The notes under the pieces were generated by a model, which was given only the letters and a program-made list of their open reading frames with translations, did no database searches and was not told the DNA's origin. Positions 19,123 through 27,344 of a DNA stretch of 64,000 nt are shown in pieces. The position numbers were made by a program, and so were the translations under genes. The number at the start of each line of letters is the position of its first letter. Positions within the stretch are counted from its first letter, which is position 1. Origin of the DNA: Dechloromonas sp. H13 (GTDB lineage Bacteria > Pseudomonadota > Gammaproteobacteria > Burkholderiales > Rhodocyclaceae); the NCBI RefSeq assembly GCF_009469615.1, contig NZ_SSXX01000002.1, positions 609,001-673,000 of the forward strand, given 5' to 3'.

Positions 19123-19268
19123 ATTCTGCTCGCCGCTTGTGCGGGAGTGCGCGTCGCTGCTGCGCGGCGGTTTCGTCGCGACCCTAATCCGGCACTTTTT
19201 GACGGCGGTTAAGGAGCGGCCTGCCGGCCGTCCCGAGAATGGGGCCATTGCCACGCCGCGAGCCAGCC

Positions 19269-19715
19269 ATGACCACCATCCGCACCTTCATGACCGACGA
19301 CCATCGGCACTGCGACGACCTGTTCGCCGAAGCCGAGCAGGCCATCGCCAAACAGAACCTGCCAGCGGCGCAAGCCGCCTTCGCGCATTTCCGCAACGCC
19401 GTCCTCGCACATTTCGCGTGCGAGGAGAAAACCCTGTTTCCCACCTTCGAGGCCAAGACCGGCATGCGCATGGGGCCGACCCAGGTCATGCGCATGGAGC
19501 ACGAGCAGATGCGAGCGCTCCTCGCTGACGCGGTCGACGCGCTGGCGCGGGGCAATTCCGACGACTATCTCGGCCTCGCCGATACCCTGCTGATCATGAT
19601 GCAGCAGCACAACATGAAGGAAGAGAATATCCTCTACCCGATGTGCGACCAGCACCTGGCCGCCGAAACCCCCGAACTGCTGGCCCACCTTGAATCCGAA
19701 CTGACCGAAGCATGA
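19269..19715 (+). CDS. Hemerythrin HHE-domain protein
   Basis: Four-helix bundle protein of 148 residues with the di-iron ligand pattern: DDHRHCDDLF, HFACEEKTLFP, EHEQMRALL and QQHNMKEENILYP, in order. Such proteins bind O2 or NO-type ligands or help iron-sulphur repair. An upstream ATG at 19239 is possible but adds a Pro/Arg-rich leader. The stop overlaps the DUF2249 gene by 4 bp. The hemerythrin-DUF2249-membrane protein-SirB2 order suggests a nitrosative-stress or haem-related unit; that role is inference. Confidence 0.85.
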   Translation: MTTIRTFMTDDHRHCDDLFAEAEQAIAKQNLPAAQAAFAHFRNAVLAHFACEEKTLFPTFEAKTGMRMGPTQVMRMEHEQMRALLADAVDALARGNSDDYLGLADTLLIMMQQHNMKEENILYPMCDQHLAAETPELLAHLESELTEA

Positions 19716-19939
19716 GCCACCCCAAGACCCCCCACGTCGTCGATGCGCGCTACATGGAGCCGCCGGAACCTTTCGTCAAGACCATGGAAATGCTCGACAC
19801 CCTGCAGGCGGGAGAGAAGATGCTCCTGCTCCTCTACCGCGAGCCGCACCCGCTGTACAAGGTGCTGAAGCAGAACGGCCACAGCTACGAAACCGAGCTG
19901 CTGCCCGACGGCACCTTCGAGATCCTGATTTCGCGCTGA
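19712..19939 (+). CDS. DUF2249 protein
   Basis: Small protein of 75 residues of the TusA-like DUF2249 family. VVDARYMEPPEPFVKTMEMLDTL resembles the TusA opening but lacks its conserved CP cysteine. The PLYKVLKQNGH and FEILISR blocks are typical. It is translationally coupled to the hemerythrin gene. DUF2249 proteins are often found beside denitrification and hemerythrin genes. The biochemical role is not established. Confidence 0.82.
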   Translation: MSHPKTPHVVDARYMEPPEPFVKTMEMLDTLQAGEKMLLLLYREPHPLYKVLKQNGHSYETELLPDGTFEILISR

Positions 19940-19968
19940 GCCGGACGGCCTGATTCCGCCGGGGCACC

Positions 19969-21267
19969 ATGCAAGCGCTGCTGTCGTTCGAAAATGCGCC
20001 GCCGTTTGCCGCGCCGCTGCGCTTCTTCCTGACAGCGCCCCTGTTCGCCGTTCTGGCCGGGCTGCTGGTCGCCGTCGAGGGGCCGGCGGTCTTCGCCTCG
20101 CGCTGGATGCCGGCGGCGCTCGCCGCCACCCACCTGGTCACCATCGGCTTCATGCTGCAGATCATGCTCGGCGCGCTGATCCAGATCCTGCCGGTGGTGG
20201 CCGGCGCCAACCTGGGGCGGCCGCTGCTGGTCGCCAGGATCGTCCACGCCGGCCTCAGCGGCGGCGCCCTGCTGCTGGCCGGCGGCTTCCTGTTCGGCCG
20301 GCCGCTCCTGCTGAGCGCCGCGGCGCTGCTGCTTGCACTGACGGCGCTGATTTTCCTCGGAACGACGCTGCGCGCCCTGATCGGCGTGCCGTCCACCAGC
20401 CCGACGATCCGCGGGCTCAAGCTGGCGCTGCTCGGCCTGGCCGGCGTCGTCGGCCTCGGTGCGCTGATGGCGCTCGGCCTGGCACATGGCTGGGCGCTGC
20501 CGCTGGCGGCGCTGACCGACCTGCATGCCGGCTGGGGGCTGGGCGCCTGGGCCGGGGTGCTGCTGGCGGCGCTGGCCTATGTCGTGGTGCCGATGTTCCA
20601 GCTGACGCCGGGCTACCCGGCGCGGCCGAGCTGGTGGTTTCCGGTGGCGATGCTGGCCCTGCTGCTGCTGTGGAGCGCGGCCGTGCTCGCCGACTGGCCG
20701 GTGCTCGTCCGCCTCGTGCAATGGCTGGCGGCGCTGGCCGGCATCGTCTTCGCCGGGCTGACCCTGCGCCTGCAGGGCCAGCGGCGGCGGGCGCGCCCCG
20801 ATGCGACCTACGCCTACTGGCAGTTCGGGCTGATCGCCAGCATTTTGGCCCTTTTCATGCTGTCGACCGCAACCGTCTGGCCGGCGGCGGCCGACCTCGC
20901 CGGCTGGACGCTGAGTTTCGGCATCCTGATGATCGCCGGCGGCTTCATGTCCTTCATGATCGGCATGCTCTACAAGATCGTCCCTTTCCTGGCCTGGATG
21001 CACCTGCAGAACAGCGGCCAGGCCAGGGTGCCGGCGCCGAACATGAACAGGATCCTGGCCGACCTCGCCATGCAAAGGCAGATGAAGGCCCACGCCGCGG
21101 CCTGCGGCCTGCTGCTGCTCGGCGCCGTGTGGCCCGACTGGTTCGCCCGCCCGGCCGGCCTCGCGTTCGCCTTCGCCAGCGGCTGGCTGGGGTGGAACCT
21201 GCTCGGCGCCGTCCGGCGCTACCGCTGGCATGCCGCCGATATTGCAGCTAAGCTGGCGGCCCGATGA
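19969..21267 (+). CDS. Polytopic membrane protein, haem-copper-oxidase/NnrS-like
   Basis: 432 residues with about twelve hydrophobic helices. Conserved-looking polar positions in the membrane include THLVTIGFMLQIM, TDLHAGWGLGAW and a late AWMHLQNSG block, which resemble histidine-bearing helices of NnrS and haem-copper-oxidase subunit I-like proteins. No copper-site motif is evident, so it is not a functional oxidase by sequence. It sits between the DUF2249 and SirB2 genes and overlaps the latter by 4 bp. A link to NO or haem handling is inference. One helix is encoded by a copy of the dispersed motif. Confidence 0.7.
   Translation: MQALLSFENAPPFAAPLRFFLTAPLFAVLAGLLVAVEGPAVFASRWMPAALAATHLVTIGFMLQIMLGALIQILPVVAGANLGRPLLVARIVHAGLSGGALLLAGGFLFGRPLLLSAAALLLALTALIFLGTTLRALIGVPSTSPTIRGLKLALLGLAGVVGLGALMALGLAHGWALPLAALTDLHAGWGLGAWAGVLLAALAYVVVPMFQLTPGYPARPSWWFPVAMLALLLLWSAAVLADWPVLVRLVQWLAALAGIVFAGLTLRLQGQRRRARPDATYAYWQFGLIASILALFMLSTATVWPAAADLAGWTLSFGILMIAGGFMSFMIGMLYKIVPFLAWMHLQNSGQARVPAPNMNRILADLAMQRQMKAHAAACGLLLLGAVWPDWFARPAGLAFAFASGWLGWNLLGAVRRYRWHAADIAAKLAAR
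20841..20873 (-). repeat. Dispersed bipartite 33-bp motif, copy 4
   Basis: The minus strand reads GTTGCGGTCGAC, an 11-bp spacer with GAAAAG, then GGCCAAAATG. It lies inside the polytopic membrane protein gene, in the same reading phase as copies 1, 2 and 7. Confidence 0.75.
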
Positions 21268-21644
21268 GCTATCTCGCCCTCAAGCACCTGCACGTGACCT
21301 GCGTCGTCCTCAGCGGCCTCGGCTTCGGCCTACGCGGCTGGTGGATGGCGCGGGAATCGCCGCTGCTGCGGCACCGCCTGGCCAGGGTGCTGCCGCACGT
21401 GGTCGATACCCTGCTGCTCGGCAGCGCGCTGCTGATGGCCTGGCTCAGCGGCCAGTACCCGTTCGCCCAAGGCTGGCTGACCGCCAAGCTGTGCGGCCTG
21501 CTCGCCTACATCGGGTTCGGCACGATGGCGCTCAAGCGCGGCCGGACGCGGACCATTCGCCTGCGCTATTTTGCGCTGGCGCTCCTCGCCTACGCCTACA
21601 TCGTCAGCGTGGCGCTGACCAGGAATCCGCTGCCCGGCTTGTAG
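21264..21644 (+). CDS. SirB2 family integral membrane protein
   Basis: 126 residues with four membrane helices. The N-terminal KHLHVTCVVLSGLGFGLRGWWM block, then RVLPHVVDTLLLGSALLMAW and AKLCGLLAYIGFGTMALKRG, follow the SirB2 family pattern, including its histidines. It ends the hemerythrin-DUF2249 unit, with ATGA coupling to the preceding gene. The family's molecular role is unknown. It is convergent with the sigma-54 activator gene, with only 13 bp between stops and no terminator hairpin visible. Confidence 0.82.
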   Translation: MSYLALKHLHVTCVVLSGLGFGLRGWWMARESPLLRHRLARVLPHVVDTLLLGSALLMAWLSGQYPFAQGWLTAKLCGLLAYIGFGTMALKRGRTRTIRLRYFALALLAYAYIVSVALTRNPLPGL

Positions 21645-21657
21645 CCCTGACCCGGCG

Positions 21658-23631
21658 TCAGAACTTGCCCAGCTTGCGGTAGAGCGTGTTGCGGCTGATG
21701 CCGAGCTGGCGGGCGGCGGCCGAGATGTTGCCGCCGACGCTTTCCAGGGTGCGCAGCGCCGCCTGGCGGCCGATTTCCTCGAGGCTGCCGGCCGCGCTGT
21801 CGAAGGGCGCGGCGGCCCACGGGTCGCTGCCGGAAGGCGGCGGGGCGGCTTCGAACAGTTCCTCCGGCAGGTGGCTTTCGCTGATCAGCGTCTCGCCGTC
21901 GTCGAGCAGCGCGATGGCGACCCGGATGACGTTGAACAGCTGACGGATGTTACCCGGCCAGTCGTAGCGTTCCATCGCCTGCAGGGCGCTTTCCGAGAAG
22001 CGCACCGGTGCCCGGTTGCCGCTCTCGGCGGCGGCCAGCTTGGCGACCATCTGGCGGATGTCGGTGCGCTCGCGCAGCGCCGGCAGGGTAACGCACATGC
22101 CGTTGAGGCGGTAGTAGAGATCCTCGCGGAACGTGCCGCGCGCCACTTCCTCGCGCAGCCGGCGGTGGGTGGCGCAGAGCAGCGAGATGTCGACCTGGAT
22201 CGCCCGCGTGCTGCCGAGCGGCGTCACGCAGCGTTCCTGCAGCACGCGTAGCAGGCGGGCCTGCAGGTTGAGCGGCATGTCGCCGATTTCATCGAGGAAG
22301 AGAGTGCCGCCGTGCGCCTGCTGGATCTTGCCCGGCGCGCCCTCCTTCCGCGCGCCGGTGAAGGCGCCGCCCTGGTAGCCGAAGAGTTCGGACTCGATCA
22401 GCGTTTCGGGAATCGACGCACAGTTCAGGGCGACGAAGGGGCCGGCCTGCCGCGGGCCGCTGTTGTGGAAGCTCTTGGCGAACATTTCCTTGCCGGCCCC
22501 GGATTCGCCCTGGATCAGGATCGGGATGTCGCGGCCGAGAATGCGCCGGGCGCGGTCGATGGCCGCCTGCAGCCGGGCGTCGCCGGTATTCAGGGTGTCG
22601 AGCGTGATGGCTGGCGGGGTCGCCGTCTCCGGCCGGCGCGGCGCGCGCAGGGCGACCGGGGCCTCGTCGTAGACCCGGCCGGCGACGCTCGGCGGCGGCA
22701 ACTGGCCGCGCAACTGGACATGGATGCGCTTGCCGCCGACCGAGATCTCGCAGCTCGCCTGCGGGTTGTGGCGCAGGCGGTCGATGAGGGCGGCGAGGCT
22801 GTTCTCGAAGACCATCGAGAAGTCGCGGCGCACCGCGTCGACCTGGCGGATGCCGAGGATGTCCAGCGCGTTGCGGTTGACGGCCAGCACCTGGCCATCC
22901 GGCGACACGGCGGCGATGCCTTCCTTGGGGCTGCCCAGGTAGTCGGCCTGGCGGTGGAAGCAGACCAGGATGTCGCGGGCGTGAATCGATTCGAACAGGC
23001 GCCTTTCGATGATCAGCGAGGAGAAGCGGACCAGGCCGAGGGTATGGCGCTGGTGGCTGCGGTAGTCGCCGGAGATGTCGAGGACGCCGATCAGGCGGCC
23101 ATCCGGCCCGAACAGCGGACTGGCGCAGCAGGTCAGGAAACCGTTGTGCTCGAGGAAGTGCTCGCTGCCGAGCACCTCGATGGGCGCCTCTTCGGAAAGG
23201 GCGGTGCCGATCGCGTTGGTGCCGCGCTGGTTCTCGTCCCACGAGGCGCCCGCGGCGAGCGCGATGCGGTCGGCGCGGTCGACGAAATCGGCATCGCCGA
23301 CGGTTTCCAGCAGCAGGCCGTTGGCGTCGGCCAGGATGACCATGCTGCCGGACTCGCGAATCTGGTCATAGACATGTTCCATGATCGGCCGCCCCTGCAG
23401 CAGCAGGTAGCGGTTGCGGTCCTGCTCGGTCTTGAGGGCGACGCGGTCCAGCGATTCGACACCGGGCAGGTGATGGGTTTCGCTCAGGCCGAAGCGCCGG
23501 CAACGTTCCCAGGACCGGGCGATCAACGGATCGACCAGGCCTTCCGGCAATTCGCCGCGATCGAAAAACAGCTGCCTGGCCTGCTGCAGCTTCTGGCCGT
23601 GCAATTCGGCCGTGCGTAATACCTGTCCCAT
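21658..23631 (-). CDS. Sigma-54-dependent activator, AcoR type
   Basis: 657 residues. Order: N-terminal GAF-like sensor (about 60-210), PAS-like segment, AAA+ domain with Walker A GESGAGKE and the sigma-54-contact GAFTGA loop, then a C-terminal Fis-type helix-turn-helix (AARQLGISRNTLYRKLG). The ATG at 23631 has GGAGGAGAG directly upstream; the open frame further upstream has no such site. It is divergent from a PedF operon that has a canonical -24/-12 promoter, and the same promoter class occurs at the ADH and aldehyde dehydrogenase genes. It is therefore the prime candidate for controlling the alcohol oxidation regulon. Confidence 0.92.
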   Translation of the reverse strand: MGQVLRTAELHGQKLQQARQLFFDRGELPEGLVDPLIARSWERCRRFGLSETHHLPGVESLDRVALKTEQDRNRYLLLQGRPIMEHVYDQIRESGSMVILADANGLLLETVGDADFVDRADRIALAAGASWDENQRGTNAIGTALSEEAPIEVLGSEHFLEHNGFLTCCASPLFGPDGRLIGVLDISGDYRSHQRHTLGLVRFSSLIIERRLFESIHARDILVCFHRQADYLGSPKEGIAAVSPDGQVLAVNRNALDILGIRQVDAVRRDFSMVFENSLAALIDRLRHNPQASCEISVGGKRIHVQLRGQLPPPSVAGRVYDEAPVALRAPRRPETATPPAITLDTLNTGDARLQAAIDRARRILGRDIPILIQGESGAGKEMFAKSFHNSGPRQAGPFVALNCASIPETLIESELFGYQGGAFTGARKEGAPGKIQQAHGGTLFLDEIGDMPLNLQARLLRVLQERCVTPLGSTRAIQVDISLLCATHRRLREEVARGTFREDLYYRLNGMCVTLPALRERTDIRQMVAKLAAAESGNRAPVRFSESALQAMERYDWPGNIRQLFNVIRVAIALLDDGETLISESHLPEELFEAAPPPSGSDPWAAAPFDSAAGSLEEIGRQAALRTLESVGGNISAAARQLGISRNTLYRKLGKF

Positions 23632-23800
23632 CTCTCCTCCAGAACTCCTGCCATCTGGTTTTTGTTTTTGTGTTGTTGCAAAACGTAGCACCTGCACATT
23701 TTATTAGCAATGTGCCAAGTGCTGTCCGATACCGACCAGCAAATCGTGTGCCACCCGCAGGTGCAGCCGGCTGGCCGGTGGACCGATGTTTCCGATCCCC

Positions 23801-23816
23801 TGGCACAAGGTTTGCA
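23801..23816 (+). promoter_or_regulatory. Sigma-54 (-24/-12) promoter of the pedF operon
   Basis: TGGCAC-N4-TTTGCA with GG and GC at the exact 12-bp spacing. It lies 51 bp before the GTG start. Two TGTGCCA repeats (23711 and 23747) and an imperfect CTG...CAG dyad at 23720-23738 lie upstream, where an activator would bind. Confidence 0.85.
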
Positions 23817-23866
23817 GAAGCGTGCTGACAAAAAGCACGCAACCCGAACCTACCAAAGGAGCCATT

Positions 23867-24295
23867 GTGAAACATTCATTGCGAAATCTCGCCGCCGTCG
23901 CGGCAACCCTGTTCATCGGCGCGGCTGCCCAGCACGCCTTCGCCCACGGCGACGTCGTTCCCCAGGCCGTCGATACCACCGGCCTCAAGAATCTCGGCGC
24001 CGACTGGCAGAAGAGCAATCCCTACCGCAAGGATAAGACAGCGATCCGCATCGGGGATTCCGCCTTCAACCAGAACTGCGCCCGCTGCCACGGCCTGGGC
24101 GCCATCTCCGGCGGCATCGCCCCGGACCTGCGCTACCTGCCCGTGGGCGACGAGGGCGACGAGGTCTTCATGCCCCGCATCCGCAAGGGTTCGGTGCGCG
24201 ACGGCCGGGTCTACATGCCGCCGTTCGAAGGCACACTGAGCCAGGAAGCCATGTGGGCGATCCGCACCTGGCTGGAAACCGTCCATGAAGACTGA
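23867..24295 (+). CDS. pedF: Cytochrome c-550 PedF-like, PQQ-dehydrogenase electron acceptor
   Basis: Periplasmic monohaem cytochrome of 142 residues. The signal peptide runs to about AAAQHAFAHG; haem binds at C71-x2-C74-H75 (CARCH), and MPPFEG supplies the likely axial Met. The start is GTG with AAGGAG six bases upstream; longer forms would extend through the promoter. PedF-type cytochromes accept electrons from ExaA/PedE-type quinoprotein alcohol dehydrogenases. The gene overlaps the next one by 11 bp. Confidence 0.87.
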   Translation: MKHSLRNLAAVAATLFIGAAAQHAFAHGDVVPQAVDTTGLKNLGADWQKSNPYRKDKTAIRIGDSAFNQNCARCHGLGAISGGIAPDLRYLPVGDEGDEVFMPRIRKGSVRDGRVYMPPFEGTLSQEAMWAIRTWLETVHED

Positions 24296-25130
24296 TCGCC
24301 GCCGCTGGCTCCAGGCCCTGGCCGCCGCCCCGCTGCTCGCGGTGCTGCCGGTGCGGGCCGACGAAATGGCCGCCATCCGCCAGCGCGGCCGCCTGCGCAT
24401 CGCCGTCTATAACGACTTCCCGCCCTACGCGATGAGCGGCGGCCGCGGCATCGACGCCGAGCTCGGCCGCGCCATCGCCGCCAGGCTCGGCCTGGCGCCG
24501 GAAATCGTCGGCTTCAATGCCGACGAGGACATGAACGACGATCTGCGCAACATGGTCTGGAAGGGGCATTACCTCGGCACGCAACCGGCCGACCTGATGC
24601 TCCACGTGCCGGTCGACGAACACCTGGCGCGGGCCAACGACAAGGTTCGCATCTTCGGCGCCTACCACCGAGAATCGCTGGCGCTGGCGCGCAATCCGGA
24701 GCGGGTGCCGGCGCTGTCCGGCTCGGCGGCGGTGGCGCTGGAGATCTTCACGCGCGAGAAGATCGGCGTCGAAACCGCGACCCTGGCCGACTCCTTCCTG
24801 CTCGGCGTGCTCAACGGCCGGCTGCGCGAGAACGTCGTCCATTTCCGCACCGTGGCCGAGGCCGCCAAGGGGCTGCAGGATGGCCGCATCGCCGCCATTC
24901 TGGCGCCGCGCGCCGAGCTGGAGGCGGCGCTGGCCGGGCAGGGCAGGTTCGCCATCGACACCCCGAAGTTCGCCGAACTGCGGGTCGACAGCTGGCCGCT
25001 CGGCATGGCCGTCAAGGCCGAGGAAATGGCGCTGGCCGAAGCGGTTTCCGCCGCCGTCGCCGACCTCAAGCGCGACGGCACGGTGGCCGCGATCTTCAGG
25101 CAGCACGGCATTTCCCATCTCCCGGCCTGA
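24285..25130 (+). CDS. Quinoprotein-associated periplasmic binding protein (family 3-like)
   Basis: 281 residues. Signal peptide with a twin Arg (TDRRRWLQALAAAPLLAVLPVRADE), then a solute-binding fold of the amino-acid-binding family 3 type (RLRIAVYNDFPPYAMSGGRGIDAELGRAIAARLGL). Such proteins, like MoxJ/XoxJ, accompany methanol/ethanol quinoprotein dehydrogenases and are thought to assist the enzyme and not to feed a transporter. No ABC permease genes are adjacent, which supports that reading. It overlaps pedF and precedes the beta-propeller gene. Confidence 0.8.
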   Translation: MKTDRRRWLQALAAAPLLAVLPVRADEMAAIRQRGRLRIAVYNDFPPYAMSGGRGIDAELGRAIAARLGLAPEIVGFNADEDMNDDLRNMVWKGHYLGTQPADLMLHVPVDEHLARANDKVRIFGAYHRESLALARNPERVPALSGSAAVALEIFTREKIGVETATLADSFLLGVLNGRLRENVVHFRTVAEAAKGLQDGRIAAILAPRAELEAALAGQGRFAIDTPKFAELRVDSWPLGMAVKAEEMALAEAVSAAVADLKRDGTVAAIFRQHGISHLPA

Positions 25131-25137
25131 GGCAGAC

Positions 25138-26076
25138 ATGCGCGCGATGCAACGACTTTCCTTCGCCCTGCTGGCCGCCTTCGCCGGCAGCGCGACGGCT
25201 GGCCCCCTGGCCTATGTGCCGAACGAAAAATCGGCCAGCGTCAGCATCATTGACACCGCCACCGACCAGCGCCGCGCCGACATCGCCGTCGGCCAGAGGC
25301 CGCGCGGCGGCGCCGCCGGCGACGGCCATCTCTATCTGACCGACGCCAAAGGCGGCAGTCTGCTGGTCGTCGATACGCGGGCCGGCAAGCTGCTGCGCAG
25401 CGTGGCGCTCGGCGCGTCGCCGGAAGGCGTCAGCCTGTCGGCCGACGGCAAGCTGCTGGCGGTGGCGGTCGAGGACGACAACAGCGTGGTCCTGCTCGCC
25501 GCGCCGGAAGGCCGGGAACTGGCGCGCATCAAGGTCGCCGGACGCAACCCCGAGCACGCCGTGTTCAGCCCCGATGGCCGCTGGCTCTACGTCAGCGCGG
25601 AAGAGGCGGAACAGGTCGATGTGATCGACGTCGGCGAACGCCGCCAGGTGGCCAGCGTGGCAGTCGGCCAGCGGCCGCGCGGCATCGCCTTCCTGCCGGA
25701 TGGCAGCCGCGCCTACGTGGCCTGCGAAATGACCGGCAAGGTCTACGCCGTCGATGTCGCGCAGCGCAAAGTGGTGGCTGAAATTGCCGCCGGCCAGTAC
25801 CCGAACGGGGTTGCGGTCCACCCCGACGGCCGGCTGGTTTTCGTTTCCAATGGCCGCGACGGCACGGTGATGGCGGTCGACACCGCCAGCCACGCCGTTG
25901 TCGCCATGATCCCGGTCGGCAAGCGGCCGTGGAACATGGCGCTGACGCCGGACGGCGGCAAGCTCTACGTCGCCAACGGCCGCTCGAACAGCGTTTCGGT
26001 CGTCGACACCGCGAGCTTCACGAAACTGGCCGATATCGACGTCGGCGAACTGCCCTGGGGCGTCAGCATCCGATGA
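25138..26076 (+). CDS. PQQ-associated YVTN beta-propeller protein
   Basis: 312 residues: signal peptide, then about seven repeats of the YVTN type (for example LAYVPNEKSASVSIIDTATDQR, RWLYVSAEEAEQVDVIDV, KLYVANGRSNSVSVVDT), each ending in an IxVGxxPxG turn. These secreted propellers are recurrent neighbours of PQQ-dependent alcohol oxidation genes; the biochemical role is unproven. The ATG seven bases after the preceding stop is chosen because it begins the signal peptide. The stop overlaps the cytochrome b561 gene by 4 bp. Confidence 0.85.
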   Translation: MRAMQRLSFALLAAFAGSATAGPLAYVPNEKSASVSIIDTATDQRRADIAVGQRPRGGAAGDGHLYLTDAKGGSLLVVDTRAGKLLRSVALGASPEGVSLSADGKLLAVAVEDDNSVVLLAAPEGRELARIKVAGRNPEHAVFSPDGRWLYVSAEEAEQVDVIDVGERRQVASVAVGQRPRGIAFLPDGSRAYVACEMTGKVYAVDVAQRKVVAEIAAGQYPNGVAVHPDGRLVFVSNGRDGTVMAVDTASHAVVAMIPVGKRPWNMALTPDGGKLYVANGRSNSVSVVDTASFTKLADIDVGELPWGVSIR

Positions 26077-26606
26077 GCGACGACCGTTACACGCTGCCGG
26101 CCATCGTGCTGCACTGGGCGCAGGCGATCCTCGTCGTCTGGCTGCTCTGGCTCGGCTGGACGATGACCGACCTGCCCAAGGGCGCCGGGCGCAGCGCCGC
26201 CTATGGCCTGCACAAGTCGCTCGGGCTGCTGGCCTTTCTGCTGGTGCTCGTGCGCTTCGCCTGGCGCTACCGGCATCGCCCGCCGCCCGCCGTCAGCCGC
26301 GGCTGGGAAGCGCGGCTCGCCGCCGCCGCCCACCATGCGCTTTATCTCTTCCTGTTCGTCGCCCCGCTCGCCGGCTACCTCGCCTCGTCCTTCACGCCTT
26401 ACGCCATCAGGTTCTTCGGCATTGAAATTCCTAGGGCCGGCTGGCCGGACGAAGCGCTCAACGGCGTCTTCAAGCTGTTGCACCTCGCCTTCGTCTGGGG
26501 CGGCGCCGGCCTGATCGCCCTGCATGTGGCCGGGGCACTAAAACACGCGATCAGGGGCGAGCGGGTTTTGCAGCGCATGTTGCCCGGTCGGCTGTTCAAC
26601 AAATGA
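26073..26606 (+). CDS. Cytochrome b561-family membrane protein
   Basis: 177 residues with four membrane helices and histidines placed as in the dihaem b561/YodB family: IVLHWAQA, GLHKSLG, AAHHALYLF, KLLHLAF and ALHVAGALKH. It could pass electrons between the quinone pool and periplasmic carriers, which fits a position at the end of the PedF/beta-propeller operon. Start and preceding stop overlap (ATGA). A dyad-rich region follows. Confidence 0.85.
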   Translation: MSDDRYTLPAIVLHWAQAILVVWLLWLGWTMTDLPKGAGRSAAYGLHKSLGLLAFLLVLVRFAWRYRHRPPPAVSRGWEARLAAAAHHALYLFLFVAPLAGYLASSFTPYAIRFFGIEIPRAGWPDEALNGVFKLLHLAFVWGGAGLIALHVAGALKHAIRGERVLQRMLPGRLFNK

Positions 26607-26610
26607 ACAA

Positions 26611-26629
26611 CTGCTCCACGCCGGAGCAG
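26611..26629 (+). terminator. Possible stem-loop after the b561 gene
   Basis: CTGCTCC and GGAGCAG form a perfect 7-bp stem with a 5-nt loop right after the operon; a second inverted repeat TGTTCA/TGAACA (26593-26609) spans the stop codon. There is no T-run, so termination is uncertain. Confidence 0.35.
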
Positions 26630-26656
26630 AATTGCTCTGACCAAAGTAATAGATCG

Positions 26657-26689
26657 GTTGCGGTCGACCGATGAAAAAGGGCAAAAACC
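26657..26689 (+). repeat. Dispersed bipartite 33-bp motif, copy 5
   Basis: GTTGCGGTCGAC, an 11-bp spacer with GAAAAAG, then GGCAAAAACC. It is intergenic, between convergent genes, and close to the consensus. Confidence 0.8.
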
Positions 26690-26704
26690 GGGCGTCTTGC
26701 CGTG

Positions 26705-27223
26705 CTACAGCACGTCCTCGGCGGCCACCAGGGTGACGCGCGGCGCGACCGCATTCAACGCGATCAGGTGAATCATCTGGCTGACCGTCGTGCAGCAGTC
26801 GCTCAGGATCTTCACCGAGTATTTGTCGGCCGACCGGGAAATCGCGGTGTGGGTCACGCAGTTCTGGGTCATCATGCCGCAGATCAGCATTTCCTCGACG
26901 CCCAGGGCGGACAGCGTCGCTTCCAGCGACGTGTCGATGAAACTGTCGGCGAAGCGCTTGATGACGATGGGCGCGTCCGGCGCCGCGGCAAGGATCGCGG
27001 GATGAATTTCGACACCCGCGGTGCCTTCGTTGAAGAACGGGGCAATCCCCCTGGCGGGGTCCGCGACGTGCTGGACAAGGATGACGGGAATCCCCTTGGC
27101 GCGCGCCCGGGCGATGGCCGCCGCGGTGGCGGCCAGAACGGCATCGGTGTTCCACAGGGGAAACTTGCCGTCGGGAAAATAATCATTCTGAACATCGATG
27201 ACGATCAGTGCTTGTCTGGCCAT
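26705..27223 (-). CDS. Isochorismatase-family cysteine hydrolase
   Basis: 172 residues, nicotinamidase/isochorismatase fold. The catalytic set is visible: Asp in VIDVQNDYF, Lys in VIKRFADSF and Cys in GMMTQNCVTHTA. Substrates in the family include nicotinamide, isochorismate and N-carbamoyl compounds; the sequence does not decide. GGAG lies seven bases before the ATG chosen here; the open frame extends further but with no such site. It is divergent from a GlxA-type AraC regulator, a frequent pairing that suggests the regulator controls this gene. Confidence 0.87.
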   Translation of the reverse strand: MARQALIVIDVQNDYFPDGKFPLWNTDAVLAATAAAIARARAKGIPVILVQHVADPARGIAPFFNEGTAGVEIHPAILAAAPDAPIVIKRFADSFIDTSLEATLSALGVEEMLICGMMTQNCVTHTAISRSADKYSVKILSDCCTTVSQMIHLIALNAVAPRVTLVAAEDVL

Positions 27224-27344
27224 GGTGCGCTCCGCAGGAAGTGGGTACGGGAGCATTATTGAACGCTGGCCGCATCCCTGCGAGCGGCCCGCTGGACAGA
27301 ATCCGGTAATATCGGGCCATCCTGACTCGCCTGGATAAGCGCCC

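Noticed and set aside
17389-19254. Long minus-strand frame of 621 residues
   Set aside because: Antisense shadow of the second PHA synthase, rich in His/Arg/Asp typical of reversed high-GC codons.
26610-26630. Dyad after the b561 gene as a third activator site
   Set aside because: It has the same arm spacing as 32378-32398 but lies between convergent genes with no promoter to serve, so a terminator hairpin is likelier.
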